Positions 45,489 through 56,300 of a stretch of 64,000 bases of DNA are shown here, piece by piece; position 1 is the first letter of the stretch, and each line of letters opens with the position of its first letter. A model generated the notes under the pieces. That model had not been told where the DNA came from, did no database searches, and worked only from the letters and a program-made list of their open reading frames with translations. The position numbers and the translations under genes were made by a program. Source of the stretch: an uncultured Alphaproteobacteria bacterium. GTDB taxonomy: Bacteria > Pseudomonadota > Alphaproteobacteria > Rhizobiales > Rhizobiaceae. Location: assembly GCA_929200315.1 (NCBI GenBank), contig CAKMZB010000002.1:212619-276618 (forward strand), given 5' to 3'.

Positions 45489-47945
45489 ATGTCCACATCG
45501 CTGACCCAGGCCGTTCCCTTCGACATCGTTTTGTTCGTCATTTTTGTGGGAGCGTTTGCCCTCGTTATGTTTGCTGCCACCTGGCTGATCGTTGAGCGCA
45601 GCAGGCTGGAAACGGTGGAGACCGAGCAGGCTGCCGAGATCGCTGATCTGCGCGCGCGCCATGCCCGCACCGAGGCCTTGATTGATGCCGGCGACCAGCG
45701 GCTTCTTGTCTGGGATGAAACCCGGATCGGCCAACCGCCGACCTGTCGCGGATCGCTGCCTGCCAATGCAGGCGCACCGCCGGAACCTTCCGCCTTCATC
45801 GCATTTGGTACCTGGCTGACCCCAACCTCCGCGCGGCGCTTGCAAGGTGCAGTGGACGGTTTGCGGGATCGGGCGGCGACCTTTTCCTTTTCGGTGGAAA
45901 CTCGCGCGGGTACTCATCTTGATGTGCAAGGTCGGGCGTCTGGTCACACAGCTTTTGTGCGCTTCATGCCGCTTGATGGTTTGCGCGCCGAGCGGGCCCA
46001 ATTGCAGCATGACCATGATGCGCTGATTGCCCAGAGCGAGCCGCTGCGTGCGCTGCTATCCGCGGTCTCCGCGCCCGTCTGGATGCGGGAGGAAGACGGA
46101 ACACTCCTTTGGGCAAACCCAGCTTATATTGAGGCCATCGAGGCGAAGGACATCGACCAGGCGACACGCCATGGCACACGTCTTCTCGATCCCACCGACC
46201 GCGATGCGCTGACTAAGGAGTTGTGCGAGAGCGACCATCTCAATCGCCGTTTCACCGCCACTGTTGCTGGCGCCCGGCGCACGATGGACGTGCATGCGGT
46301 GGCGCTTGGTGATGGTGGAATGGCGGGGATTGCGACCGATATTTCAGAGATTGAAGCCACGCGTCGTCGCATGGATTCAGCTCTCACCAGCCACCGTGCA
46401 ACGCTCGACCACCTTGCTACAGCAATCGCGATCTTTGACGGTAATCGCGCGCTGAGTTTCCACAACGCGGCCTTTGCGAGCCTGTGGGGATTTAGTCCCG
46501 CGGAGCTTGAAAACGAGCCTGACAATGCCCGTCTTCTCGATACGCTTCGCGCCAAAGGGAAGGTCGCCGAGCGAGCCGATTGGGCGAAGTGGCGCGACGG
46601 GTGGCTGGAAACCTATTCCGCCACGGAGCCGCGTCAGGATTGGTGGTATCTGCCCGATGGCCGGACGCTACGCATTGTGGCCACGCCGCAGGCGCAGGGA
46701 GGTGTGGCCTGGCTGTTTGAGGACATGAGCGAGCAGCTTGCGATGGAAAGCCGCCTCACCGCGCTCCACAAGGTACAGGGCGAGACGCTCGACCACATGA
46801 ATGAGGCGATTGCCGTGTTCTCGCCCAACGGCCGTCTGCGCCTCTCCAACCCAGCCTTTATTGATATGTGGGGACTGGAAGATGTGCAGGAGGTGCGTGA
46901 GGTTTCCATCGCCGATCTTGCCGGAACGGCCTTTCCCGCCATCATCAGTGACCAGCGCTATGGCCGGGCGGATGCAGGCCGCGATACCGGGAACCTGTGG
47001 ACCGATTTGACCATGGATATCACAGGCATGGCGGACATTCGTGAGCGCCTGTCCGGCCGCCTGCACCTGCGTGAGCGGGAGGGCGACATTACGGTCCACG
47101 ACTACGCTCTGGTGCCGTTGCCGGATGGAGAGACGATGATCTCCTTTGCCGACGTGACCGATTCTGTACGGATGGAAGAGGTGCTCACCGAGCGCAACTC
47201 TGCGTTGGAGACTGCGGAGAAATTGAAAAGCGCCTTCTTCGAGCATGTTTCTTACGAATTGCGCACGCCACTGACCTCGATCAAAGGCTTTGCCGACATG
47301 CTTTCAACGGAGGTCTTTGGCACTCTAAACGACAAGCAGGCCGATTATGTTGGCGACATTGCCGATGCGTCCCGCGAGCTGGAAGGCCTGGTCGACAATA
47401 TGCTCGATTTGGCCATCGTCGATGCTGACCGGATGGAGTTGAAAATCGAGCGGCTTGAGATTGCGACACTGCTCAAAAACGCCGAACGAAAAGTGACACC
47501 GCAACTTGTCGAGCGGCGTCTGACCCTGCGGCAAAATCTGCGCCTTGGGGCGGAGACATTTTTGCATGGGGATGCGGAGAGATTGCAGCAGGTGTTGGTC
47601 AATCTGCTCACCAACGCGGTTAAATTTTCCAAGCCCGGTCAAGAGCTTGCCCTTGATGCACATGAAGAGGATGGCACGATCGTTTTCGCTGTGGCGGACC
47701 AGGGCGAAGGTGTGCCGGACGCGATCAAAGACAACATCTTTGAACGCTTCCAGAGCAGTCGTGCAGGCGGCGCGGAGAGTGCATCGCGCAGCAGCGGTGC
47801 AGGGCTTGGCCTCGCGATTGCGCGGGCTATGGTGCAGCTTCATGACGGCACGATTGAGCTTGACCGAGACTATAATGAAGGTGCGCGTTTCGTGGTGAAA
47901 ATCCCGGCCAATCTGGCTGCTGATACTGCGCAGGCCGCGGAATAG
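45489..47945 (+). CDS. divL: DivL-type PAS sensor kinase with tyrosine in the H-box
   Basis: The 818-residue membrane protein has one N-terminal transmembrane helix (about residues 10-36), a coiled-coil stretch, several PAS domains (including about residues 175-290, 305-420, 430-540), then a dimerisation helix and an ATPase domain. Where ordinary histidine kinases have histidine, the motif reads FFEHVSYELRTPLTSI with Tyr589, as in Caulobacter DivL, which controls CckA and through it CtrA. The ATP site is intact: NLLTNAVKFS, ADQGEGVPD and GAGLGLAIARAM. Position after ahcY matches related genomes as I recall. A CtrA-like box lies in its leader. Confidence 0.88.
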   Translation: MSTSLTQAVPFDIVLFVIFVGAFALVMFAATWLIVERSRLETVETEQAAEIADLRARHARTEALIDAGDQRLLVWDETRIGQPPTCRGSLPANAGAPPEPSAFIAFGTWLTPTSARRLQGAVDGLRDRAATFSFSVETRAGTHLDVQGRASGHTAFVRFMPLDGLRAERAQLQHDHDALIAQSEPLRALLSAVSAPVWMREEDGTLLWANPAYIEAIEAKDIDQATRHGTRLLDPTDRDALTKELCESDHLNRRFTATVAGARRTMDVHAVALGDGGMAGIATDISEIEATRRRMDSALTSHRATLDHLATAIAIFDGNRALSFHNAAFASLWGFSPAELENEPDNARLLDTLRAKGKVAERADWAKWRDGWLETYSATEPRQDWWYLPDGRTLRIVATPQAQGGVAWLFEDMSEQLAMESRLTALHKVQGETLDHMNEAIAVFSPNGRLRLSNPAFIDMWGLEDVQEVREVSIADLAGTAFPAIISDQRYGRADAGRDTGNLWTDLTMDITGMADIRERLSGRLHLREREGDITVHDYALVPLPDGETMISFADVTDSVRMEEVLTERNSALETAEKLKSAFFEHVSYELRTPLTSIKGFADMLSTEVFGTLNDKQADYVGDIADASRELEGLVDNMLDLAIVDADRMELKIERLEIATLLKNAERKVTPQLVERRLTLRQNLRLGAETFLHGDAERLQQVLVNLLTNAVKFSKPGQELALDAHEEDGTIVFAVADQGEGVPDAIKDNIFERFQSSRAGGAESASRSSGAGLGLAIARAMVQLHDGTIELDRDYNEGARFVVKIPANLAADTAQAAE

Positions 47946-47947
47946 GG

Positions 47948-49468
47948 GTGGCTGCCGAAGGTGCAAAATGCGAGACGCTGGAGCTTGTTTGCGCTGATCT
48001 CGCCGACACCCAAAAGCTGGGCGAAGCCCTTGCTTTAGCATGGAAAACTGGCGACCTCATCACGCTGGAAGGCGGCCTCGCGGCGGGCAAATCAGCGCTG
48101 GCGCGAGCGGCAATCCGCACCGCTTTGGGTGATCGACAAGCCGACATTCCAAGCCCGACTTTTACTCTTGTGCAGGCGTATGAAGGCGGACATCCGGGGC
48201 CGATTGCACATGTCGATCTTTACCGGTTGAGCGATGCCGGGGAGCTGGAAGAGCTTGGTATTGAAGAGGTTTTGGAGACCGGCGTGGTGCTGGTGGAGTG
48301 GCCGAAGCTGGGTGCTGAGGTGCTTGGAGAACCGGCCCTTGCCTTCAAAATTGCGCCCGAAGAGAACAGCGAAATCAGACGCATTTCGGTATCAGGGTCA
48401 CGTCTTGCCGCGCTGCGGCACAGTCTCGAAATCCGAGAATTTCTCAATGTAAACAAGCTACAAGCCGCCCTCCGTCAGCACCTGACGGGAGATGCTTCTG
48501 CCCGCCGTTACGAGATGGTTCTTGCTGAAAATGAACCTCTTATCCTCATGGACAGCCCCAAAATGCCCGATGGGGCGGTGCTGCCGGAGCATGGCGTGCC
48601 TTATAGTCGGGTGGCGCATCTGGCGGAAAGTATTGAACCTTTCGTTGCCGTCGCCGAGGCTCTCACCACCCGCGGTTTGACGGCACCCAAGTTCCTGGCT
48701 GCGGATTACTCCGCCGGGTTCCTGCTGACGACCCATTTGGGAATAGGCACGATTCTTTCCAAAACAGGGGCCATTCTTTCTGAACCCGCCTGCGCGGCTG
48801 CCGAAACGCTGGCCTTCATCCACGAGCAGGACTGGCCGGACGAATTGCCCGTTGGCGAGACCGGTCGAACACACAAAGTTCCACCCTACGATGCCCGCGC
48901 GCTGACGATCGAAACATCGCTTTTGCCGGACTGGTATGTGCGCCACAAAACCGGCCGCAATCTGACCGCCGGTGAGCGCGCGGAATTTTGCGGGCTCTGG
49001 GGTGAGCTTATCACATCGCTTGAGGATGCGGAGAAGAGCATCGTGTTGCGTGACGTCCATTCGCCCAACATCATCTGGCGCGGGGATAAGTCGGGGTATG
49101 ACCGTGTTGGTCTGATCGATTTTCAGGACGCGGTGATCGGGCCGTCGGCTTATGATGTTGCGTCGCTGGCGCAGGATGCGCGGGTGAATGTGAGTGCGGA
49201 GCTGGAGGCGCAGATTGTTGACGCCTACACAGCGGCGCGGGCGGAGGGGTTCGACGCTGAAGCCTTCTCGCACAATTACGTCGTGATGGCTGCGCAACGG
49301 GCAACGAAGATCGCCGGCATTTTCGTGCGGCTTTGCGAGCGCGACGGCAAACCAAGCTATCTGCGCCATTTACCAAGGGTGGAGGATTACCTGGCGCGCA
49401 ATCTCGCCCATCCCTCGCTTGCCCGCTACCGGGCATGGTGGGAGAGCACCTTTGGGCCGCTGCCGTGA
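47948..49468 (+). CDS. tsaE: TsaE ATPase fused to AmgK-like sugar kinase
   Basis: The 506-residue protein starts at GTG 47948, two bases after divL. Residues 1 to about 165 are TsaE (YjeE), the ATPase needed for the t6A37 modification of tRNA; the P-loop is LEGGLAAGKSALARA (around residue 42), with SPTFTLVQAYEG and HVDLYRL. Residues from about 170 resemble the aminoglycoside phosphotransferase fold of AmgK (VLRDVHSPNIIW catalytic loop, GLIDFQDAVIGPSAYDVASL metal-binding motif), which phosphorylates MurNAc or GlcNAc at the anomeric carbon. MurU follows with a GTGA overlap, supporting the sugar-recycling role. Confidence 0.88.
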   Translation: MAAEGAKCETLELVCADLADTQKLGEALALAWKTGDLITLEGGLAAGKSALARAAIRTALGDRQADIPSPTFTLVQAYEGGHPGPIAHVDLYRLSDAGELEELGIEEVLETGVVLVEWPKLGAEVLGEPALAFKIAPEENSEIRRISVSGSRLAALRHSLEIREFLNVNKLQAALRQHLTGDASARRYEMVLAENEPLILMDSPKMPDGAVLPEHGVPYSRVAHLAESIEPFVAVAEALTTRGLTAPKFLAADYSAGFLLTTHLGIGTILSKTGAILSEPACAAAETLAFIHEQDWPDELPVGETGRTHKVPPYDARALTIETSLLPDWYVRHKTGRNLTAGERAEFCGLWGELITSLEDAEKSIVLRDVHSPNIIWRGDKSGYDRVGLIDFQDAVIGPSAYDVASLAQDARVNVSAELEAQIVDAYTAARAEGFDAEAFSHNYVVMAAQRATKIAGIFVRLCERDGKPSYLRHLPRVEDYLARNLAHPSLARYRAWWESTFGPLP

Positions 49469-50196
49469 GCGCGGATCTTAAACAGGCGATGGTTCTCGCC
49501 GCTGGTTTCGGCAAGCGGATGAAGCCGCTGACGGACGCCAAACCCAAGCCACTCATTGAAGTTGCAGGGCGCACTTTGCTCGACCATGCGCTGGATGCGA
49601 TTGCAGGTGCTGAAATCCCAAAAGTGACGGTGAACGTCCACTACCTTGCTGACCAGATCGAAGATCACGTTAAAGCCCGCGACGATATCGACGTCGCGAT
49701 TTCAGACGAACGTGCCGAAATCCTCGATTCCGGCGGTGGGGTGAAGGCAGCCCTGCCTCTGTTCAACGATGGTCCCCTGGCGGTACTGAATGCCGACACA
49801 TTCTGGTGTGAACGCAGTGGCTCGACATTAGCGAGGCTCGGCGCGGCTTTTGACCCGGACACAATGGACATGTTGCTCCTTCTTGTCCGTCACGAGGACG
49901 CCGTTGGTTTTGATGGGGCCGGGGATTTTACCCTTGGCAAAGATGGTCGCCTTGCCCGGCGGGGTGATGCGGCGACTGCGCCCTATATCTATGCCGGGGT
50001 CGCGGTGATGCTGCCATCGCTCACTGCCGGCGAGGCGGATGAAGCCTTTTCCCTCAACCGCCTCTTTGACCGCGCCATTGCGCAGGGCCGTCTTTATGGT
50101 CAAGTGCTCGACGGGCTCTGGCTGCATGTCGGCACACCGGCGGCGATTTCACTTGCAGAAGAGGCGCTTGCCGGGTTCCAATCGGGAGAGGATTGA
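49465..50196 (+). CDS. murU: MurU-like nucleotidyltransferase
   Basis: The 243-residue GT-A nucleotidyltransferase would convert MurNAc-1-phosphate to UDP-MurNAc in the peptidoglycan recycling shortcut with AmgK. The GTG 49465 overlaps the previous TGA (GTGA). The N-terminal loop is MVLAAGFGKRMKPLTDAKPKPLIEVAG, and GPLAVLNADTFWC is the metal-binding stretch; GLWLHVGTPAAI closes the domain. A longer frame to 49333 lies inside the kinase gene and is rejected. The gene ends 30 bases before addB. Confidence 0.88.
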   Translation: MSADLKQAMVLAAGFGKRMKPLTDAKPKPLIEVAGRTLLDHALDAIAGAEIPKVTVNVHYLADQIEDHVKARDDIDVAISDERAEILDSGGGVKAALPLFNDGPLAVLNADTFWCERSGSTLARLGAAFDPDTMDMLLLLVRHEDAVGFDGAGDFTLGKDGRLARRGDAATAPYIYAGVAVMLPSLTAGEADEAFSLNRLFDRAIAQGRLYGQVLDGLWLHVGTPAAISLAEEALAGFQSGED

Positions 50197-50226
50197 GGCA
50201 GGCGAAATCGGGAGACGCAGACGAGT

Positions 50227-53200
50227 ATGGGTGATCCCAATGTGCGCTCCATCCCCTCCGGCACGCCCTTCATCCCGAACCTTGTGGAGGCTTTGCTCGA
50301 CGGGCGATTGATAGAGGGTTTTGCGCCGCGCGTTGACCCGCTCGCCCTTTCGCGCGCCACAATATGGGTGCCGACCCGCCGCGCCGTGCGGGCGCTGAAC
50401 ACGTCCTTTTCCACAGCGCTTGAAGGCCGGGCCGCCTTGCTGCCGCAGATCCGCGCGCTGGGGGATGCCGAGAGTGACGATCCGTTCGCGGAGGCGAGCC
50501 GTGACGCCTTTGCACTGCTTGCCGGGCCGAGTGCGGCGATCGGCGATGTGGACTGCACGCTCCTTCTGGCGCGACTGGTGGAAGCCTGGACCGGGCGACT
50601 GAAGGAGCGGCAGAAAGCGCTCTTTTCACAAGCCGATATCATTGTGCCCGCCAACAGCGCGGACGCCGTCGGCCTGGCGCGCCAGCTTGGCGCGCTGATG
50701 GATTCCATGGCGACCGAAGAGCGCCCGTGGGAAGCACTGGAGGGGCTTGCCGCTGAGGCGGGCGAAGACTTGCAGGACTGGTGGAAACTGACGCTTCAGT
50801 TCCTCACTATTGCCACTGCCACCGTGCCGCAGGTGCTTTCCGAACGCGGCCTTGTTGACCCTGCCGTGCAGCGGGTGGCGGCTCTGCGTGCGCAAGCGCA
50901 AATCTATCGCCAGAACGGTTCCAGCGGCCCGGTCATCGCAGCAGGGTCGACGGGGTCGATTCCGGCAACTGCGGACTTGCTGGATGCTATTGCGCGGCTC
51001 GACCAGGGCTGTGTCGTGCTGCCCGGTCTCGACCGCGATCTGGAAGATGAGATCTTTACCAAGATCGACCTGCCGGACAATGATCGCAACGACATGGGCA
51101 CCGCCGGGACACACCCGCAATATGGCCTTGGCAAGCTGCTGCGCGCGCTCAAAATCGACCGGGCACAGGTGCATCATATCGGTGCGCTGGAACATGACCG
51201 CCCGCTGCGACTGCGTGAAAAGATCGTGAGTGAAGCCATGCGTCCGGCGGATACAACCGACCGCTGGCCGCATTTTCAGGCGGCGGTGGCCGAGCATCAG
51301 CGGATCGCCGCACTTGACGGCGTCGCATTGGTGGAAGCGCCTGGCGAGCGGGAGGAGGCGATGGCAATTGCGCTTGCCCTTCGCGACACATTGGAGACGG
51401 AAGGCGCGACCTGTGCGTTGGTTACACCGGACCGCAATCTTGCCCGCAGGGTGGCGACCGACATGCGTCGTTTTGGTGTCCGGGTGGATGATTCCGCCGG
51501 TCTTCCCCTCGACAACCGCATGGCGGGAACCTTTGCCCGTCTCGTTGTGCGGCAAGCTTTTGGGATCGCTGATCCCAATGTCACCGTCGCGCTCATCAAG
51601 CATCCGCTGGCGCGGTTTGGCATGGATGCGCGGCAGGTGCGGTGGGCGGCGAACGGGTTGGAAATTGCCGGTCTGCGGGGAGCGGTGGAGCCGGTTGAGA
51701 ATGGACGGCATTTTGAGCGCATTCATGAGGCCATGCTTGCCTCCCGTACGGATCGCCATAGGCATCAGGCAGTGGCACGGTTTAATGAGGATGACTGGGC
51801 CTGCGCCGTTGGTCTGGCGGAAAAGCTGGATGAAATTTTCGGTGCTGGCAGCGGTGGTGTTGCCAACGTAGCCGACCTCGCCACCCGCTCGCTGGCGTTG
51901 ATTGAAGCCTGCGCGGCGGATGGCGAGGGGGGCATCTCTCATCTTACCGAGCGCCTTTCTGGCGATGTGCTGATGCGTTTTCTTGATGAGCTGATGGGTG
52001 CCCGGGAGGATTGGCAAATTGCCCCCGGCCATTGGCCCGATGTCTTTGAGCAGCTCATGACAGGACGGCCCGTTCGGCCAACTGCCGGCACCCATCCCCG
52101 CATTATGATCCTGGGGCCGCTTGAAGCGCGGCTGCAGCATTTTGACCGTGTAGTGCTTGGCGGTTTGAACGAGGGCACCTGGCCCGGCGGTGGCGGGAAT
52201 GATCCGTTCCTGTCGCGGCCCATGAAGGGCGATCTCGGCCTGCCGACGCCGGAGCGGCGCATTGGTCTTGCAGCCCATGATGTTGCGCAGGCGCTCGGCC
52301 ATCGCGACGTGGTGCTCACCCGCGCAGTGCTGGCCTCCAACGCGCCGACGGTAGCCTCGCGCTGGGTGCAGCGGTTGACCACGGTTGCCGGAGAGCAGGC
52401 GGCGGATGCGATGAAGGCGGCGGGGGCGAAATTTGTCGATTGGGCGGAGGCGTTGGAAGTGCCTGCCGAGGCCGTGCCACCGGTTGCACAACCCAATCCC
52501 AAACCGCCCCTCGACAAGCGGCCCAGGCGGCTTTCGGTCACGGCGATTCCGACGCTCGTTGCCGACCCCTACGCGATCTATGCCCGTCATGTTTTGCGTT
52601 TGCAGAAATTGCCTCCGCTGATGCGGGCGGCAGACCATCGCGAGCGCGGCATTCTCTTCCACAGGGTGGTGGAGGATTTCGTCGCGCTTGGTGGGGGCCG
52701 CGAAGACTTTGTGGCGCTGGCACGGGGTCTGTTTGATGAGGACATGCGCCCCGATGAGGTGCTCGCCCGCTGGTGGCCGCGCATGGTGCAGATCGCGGAA
52801 GATTTTGTCGCCTGGCACGGGGAGCTCGCGCCGGATATTCAAAAGACCTTCGCTGAGCTGCATGGGGAGGTGGCGCTGGGCGACGACTTTACGCTTTCCG
52901 GCGTTGCGGACCGCTTTGACCGCAGGACCGACGGCAGTTTTGCGCTGTGGGACTACAAGACCACCGGCGGGCCGCCTATCGGTCAGGTGAAAGATGGGCG
53001 ACGGCCTCAGCTTCCGCTTCTCACCGCCATGGCCGGACGTGGTGGGTTTGAGGAGGTGGACAAGCCCGTGGAGCGGTTTGGCTATGTCCATCTGGTTGGG
53101 GGTGATTTCGCTGTGCAGTCTTTGCCGGATGGTAAGGATGACGGCGATCCACAGGCCATTGCCGCGCTCTGCTGGGCGCAGTTGGAGCGGCTTGTTGCGC

Positions 53201-53343
53201 GCTATCGTGATGCTGAGAACGGCTATCTCTCCAAGGCTCGCTACATCGAGGATGAGCTTTACGAAGGTGATTATGACCACCTCGCGCGGGTGGCAGAATG
53301 GTCTGTTATGGCTGATAGCGGCGATGGGGAGGGAGGCGAATGA
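50227..53343 (+). CDS. addB: double-strand break repair protein AddB
   Basis: AddB is the partner of AddA in the Alphaproteobacterial helicase-nuclease that replaces RecBCD in end resection. The 1038-residue protein has an inactivated helicase-like N-terminal region (VPTRRAVRALN near residue 40, with no Walker A loop) and a C-terminal PD-(D/E)XK nuclease with HRVVEDF and SFALWDYKTTGGPP (around residues 810 and 905), followed by RRPQLPLL. It overlaps addA by four bases (ATGA), which indicates tight coupling. Confidence 0.95.
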   Translation: MGDPNVRSIPSGTPFIPNLVEALLDGRLIEGFAPRVDPLALSRATIWVPTRRAVRALNTSFSTALEGRAALLPQIRALGDAESDDPFAEASRDAFALLAGPSAAIGDVDCTLLLARLVEAWTGRLKERQKALFSQADIIVPANSADAVGLARQLGALMDSMATEERPWEALEGLAAEAGEDLQDWWKLTLQFLTIATATVPQVLSERGLVDPAVQRVAALRAQAQIYRQNGSSGPVIAAGSTGSIPATADLLDAIARLDQGCVVLPGLDRDLEDEIFTKIDLPDNDRNDMGTAGTHPQYGLGKLLRALKIDRAQVHHIGALEHDRPLRLREKIVSEAMRPADTTDRWPHFQAAVAEHQRIAALDGVALVEAPGEREEAMAIALALRDTLETEGATCALVTPDRNLARRVATDMRRFGVRVDDSAGLPLDNRMAGTFARLVVRQAFGIADPNVTVALIKHPLARFGMDARQVRWAANGLEIAGLRGAVEPVENGRHFERIHEAMLASRTDRHRHQAVARFNEDDWACAVGLAEKLDEIFGAGSGGVANVADLATRSLALIEACAADGEGGISHLTERLSGDVLMRFLDELMGAREDWQIAPGHWPDVFEQLMTGRPVRPTAGTHPRIMILGPLEARLQHFDRVVLGGLNEGTWPGGGGNDPFLSRPMKGDLGLPTPERRIGLAAHDVAQALGHRDVVLTRAVLASNAPTVASRWVQRLTTVAGEQAADAMKAAGAKFVDWAEALEVPAEAVPPVAQPNPKPPLDKRPRRLSVTAIPTLVADPYAIYARHVLRLQKLPPLMRAADHRERGILFHRVVEDFVALGGGREDFVALARGLFDEDMRPDEVLARWWPRMVQIAEDFVAWHGELAPDIQKTFAELHGEVALGDDFTLSGVADRFDRRTDGSFALWDYKTTGGPPIGQVKDGRRPQLPLLTAMAGRGGFEEVDKPVERFGYVHLVGGDFAVQSLPDGKDDGDPQAIAALCWAQLERLVARYRDAENGYLSKARYIEDELYEGDYDHLARVAEWSVMADSGDGEGGE

Positions 53344-56300
53344 GCAAGCATTCCAGCCTCGTTGCAGACACGCACACCGTCGCGCAGCAGGCTCGCGCTT
53401 CCGACCCGGCAATTTCCGCCTGGGTCTCCGCCAATGCAGGTTCCGGCAAGACGACCGTCTTGTCACGCCGCGTGGTGCGGTTGCTGCTTGCCGGCACCGA
53501 TCCGTCGCGCATTCTGTGCCTCACCTTCACCAAGGCCGCGGCAGGGGAGATGTCTAACCGCGTCTTTGATCTCCTCGCTAAATGGACCGGGCTTGGGGAT
53601 GAGGCGCTGGCTGCAGAGCTGGAAGATCTCACCGGGCAACGGCCCGGGGCAGCGGCGCTTGGCCGCGCGCGGCGGCTTTTTGCCCGGGCGCTGGAAACGC
53701 CGGGCGGGCTGAAGGTCCAGACGATCCACGCCTTTTGTGAGGCTTTGCTCCACCGCTTTCCGCTGGAGGCTAATGTCCCCGGCGCCTTCACGGTGATCTC
53801 CGAGGCGCAGCAGGCTGAGCTGATGGCCAACGCGCAAGACGGCCTTCTTGCCAGTCTCGAACGTGACCGTGATGGAGCGCTGGCGCAGGCCTATGGTTGG
53901 ATCGCCGGTCACGAAACCGACCACGCCATCGAACGGCTCTTCGGCTCCATCATCAAACACCGAGATGGGATCGAAGCCTGGCTGGATGAAGCTGGTGGTG
54001 TGGGCCCCGCAATGGCGGCTTTGCGGGAGCGGTTGGCGGGAGGTGAGACGCTTGAGGAGCTGCTGGTGGAGGCCGTAGCATCGCCGTCCTTCGACGATGT
54101 GACGCTTGCGGAAATGGTGAAGGTCGCGCTGGCGGAACCTCGCAATGACAAGAACAAACTCAACCAAAACACTGTGAGGTTTTTGAACCGTGCTCATGCG
54201 GTTCTGAATGTCCGCGATGATCTTGCAAAAGCGGGGGCGCTGTTCGCGTTGGTTGCGACTGAGAAGGGTGCGCGCAAGATCGCGCAATTCACCGGCCCCG
54301 CCGTCAAAGCGAAATGGCCCGACCTCGAAGAGGGCATAGCCGCCGAGACAGCGCGGCAAGAAACGCTCCAGCCGCGCATCCGCCTGCATCTGACCCTTCT
54401 GCGCACGCAGCACAGCATGACCCTGGCGCAGGATCTGCTGGCTCGCTTTCGCCGCGCCAAGCGCGCGAGTGCTGGGCTGGATTATGATGATCTCATCGCC
54501 CGCACCGCCGCTCTGCTCACCCGCCGCGATGCCCGCCAATGGGTGCTCTACAAGCTTGATGCGGGGCTCGACCACATACTGGTGGACGAGGCGCAGGACA
54601 CGAGCCCTGCGCAATGGGCGATCATTTCTGCCCTCGCCGAGGAGTTTTTTGCAGGCGACGGGAGTGCCACCGGGCGTAACCGCACGGTCTTTGCCGTGGG
54701 GGATGAAAAGCAGTCGATCTATTCCTTCCAGGGCGCGCGGCCCGAACTGTTTGATGAAACCCGCCGGGCCTTTGCCAAACAGGCCGAAGCTGTTGAGGGA
54801 CCGGCCCTCGCACCTGTCGGTCTGACCCTTTCCTTCCGCTCAACCGAAGATGTGCTCAAGGCGGTGGACACCGTCTTCCGCGACCCCTTCGCCCATGACG
54901 GGCTTGCCACCGGCAACGCCGCACCAACCCACGGCGCCGCGCGACGGGGGCAGGCCGGGGAGGTGGAAATCTGGTCTTTGGCTGAAGGGGCAAAGGGCGA
55001 CGCGCCGGAGGAATGGGCGACGCCCGTTGACCAATCCGCCACCCGCCATCAGGCTGATCTCCTCGCCGAGCGGATGGTCGCGCGGCTGAAACACTGGTTC
55101 GACAGCGGAGAAAAACTCACCGCCACCGGCAAGCCGATACGCGCAGGGGACATCCTCATTCTGGTCCGCAGCCGCGACCGCTTCGTCCGCGCTCTGACGC
55201 GCGGGCTGAAAGAGGCCGGCATTCCTGTGGCGGGGTCCGACCGGCTCACACTCACTGACGACATTGCGGTTCAGGATCTCATCGCGCTCGGCCGTGTGAT
55301 GGTGAACCGCGAGGATGATCTGTCGTTGGCCGCGGTGCTGAAGAGCCCGCTTTTCGGCCTCACCGATGATGATGTGCAGGCCCTCGCCCTTGCCCGGCTT
55401 GAGGGTGACGAACCGCGCTCGCTTTACGAGCAGGTCCGTGCCGACAAGCCGGATGTCACAGCCCGCCTCATAAGCTGGCTGGAACGTGCCGACACCGTGC
55501 CGGTCTATGAATTCTACGCCCAGGTTCTGGGGGCGGATGGTGGCCGTGAAGCTTTCTATGCCCGCCTCACTCGTGAAGTGCAGGACGTGCTCGACGCTTT
55601 CATTGACCTGACGCTGGCCAGCGAAGAAGAGGTCGAGCCGGGACTGCAGGCCTTCCTCGAACGCCTTGAATCCCAACCGCCGCAGATCAAGCGCGAGCTG
55701 GATTCGCGCTCTGACGCGATCCGCATCATGACCGTTCATGCCGCCAAAGGGTTGGAGGCACCGGTTGTGTTTCTCGTCGATAAATCCTCCCCTGCCCATC
55801 AGGCGAACAAGGTCGATCCACTCTACCGCCTGGAAGATGCAGCCTATCTCTGGGTGCCGAGCAAGGACGATCACGGGGCCGAAACCGCAGAGGCGCTCGC
55901 CGCCCTTGCCAAGCGCGATGCCGACGAGCATCGCCGCCTGCTCTACGTTGCCATGACCCGTGCCGAAGACCGGCTGGTGGTGGCCGGTTACAAGGGTGCC
56001 AACAAGACACCAGAGGACACTTGGCACAATCTCGTCTCCTCAGCGCTGATAGCGGATGCGCAGGAAATCCACCGTGAGGAGGCGGAGGGTGAAACGCCCT
56101 TCACGGTCCACCGCTGGCGGGTGAGTGTGGTGGACGGGAGTGAGGCTGCAGGCGCGACAGGCGGGGAACAAGCACCAGCCGTTAGCACCGACTTGCCTCT
56201 CTGGGCCAAGCGCAAGATGCGCCCGGAGCCAGACGTGCCGCGCCCGCTCTCTCCCTCCGGCGCGCAATATCTCATTGAGGACGACCCCGCCGAGGACGCG

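Noticed and set aside
50626..53466. Open frame of 946 codons on the minus strand over addB
   Set aside because: It is antisense to a clearly conserved addB; GC-rich codon use leaves the opposite frame open. Its product has no domain. The same applies to minus-strand frames over ahcY, tsaE-amgK, the AraC-Ogt fusion and the ligase.
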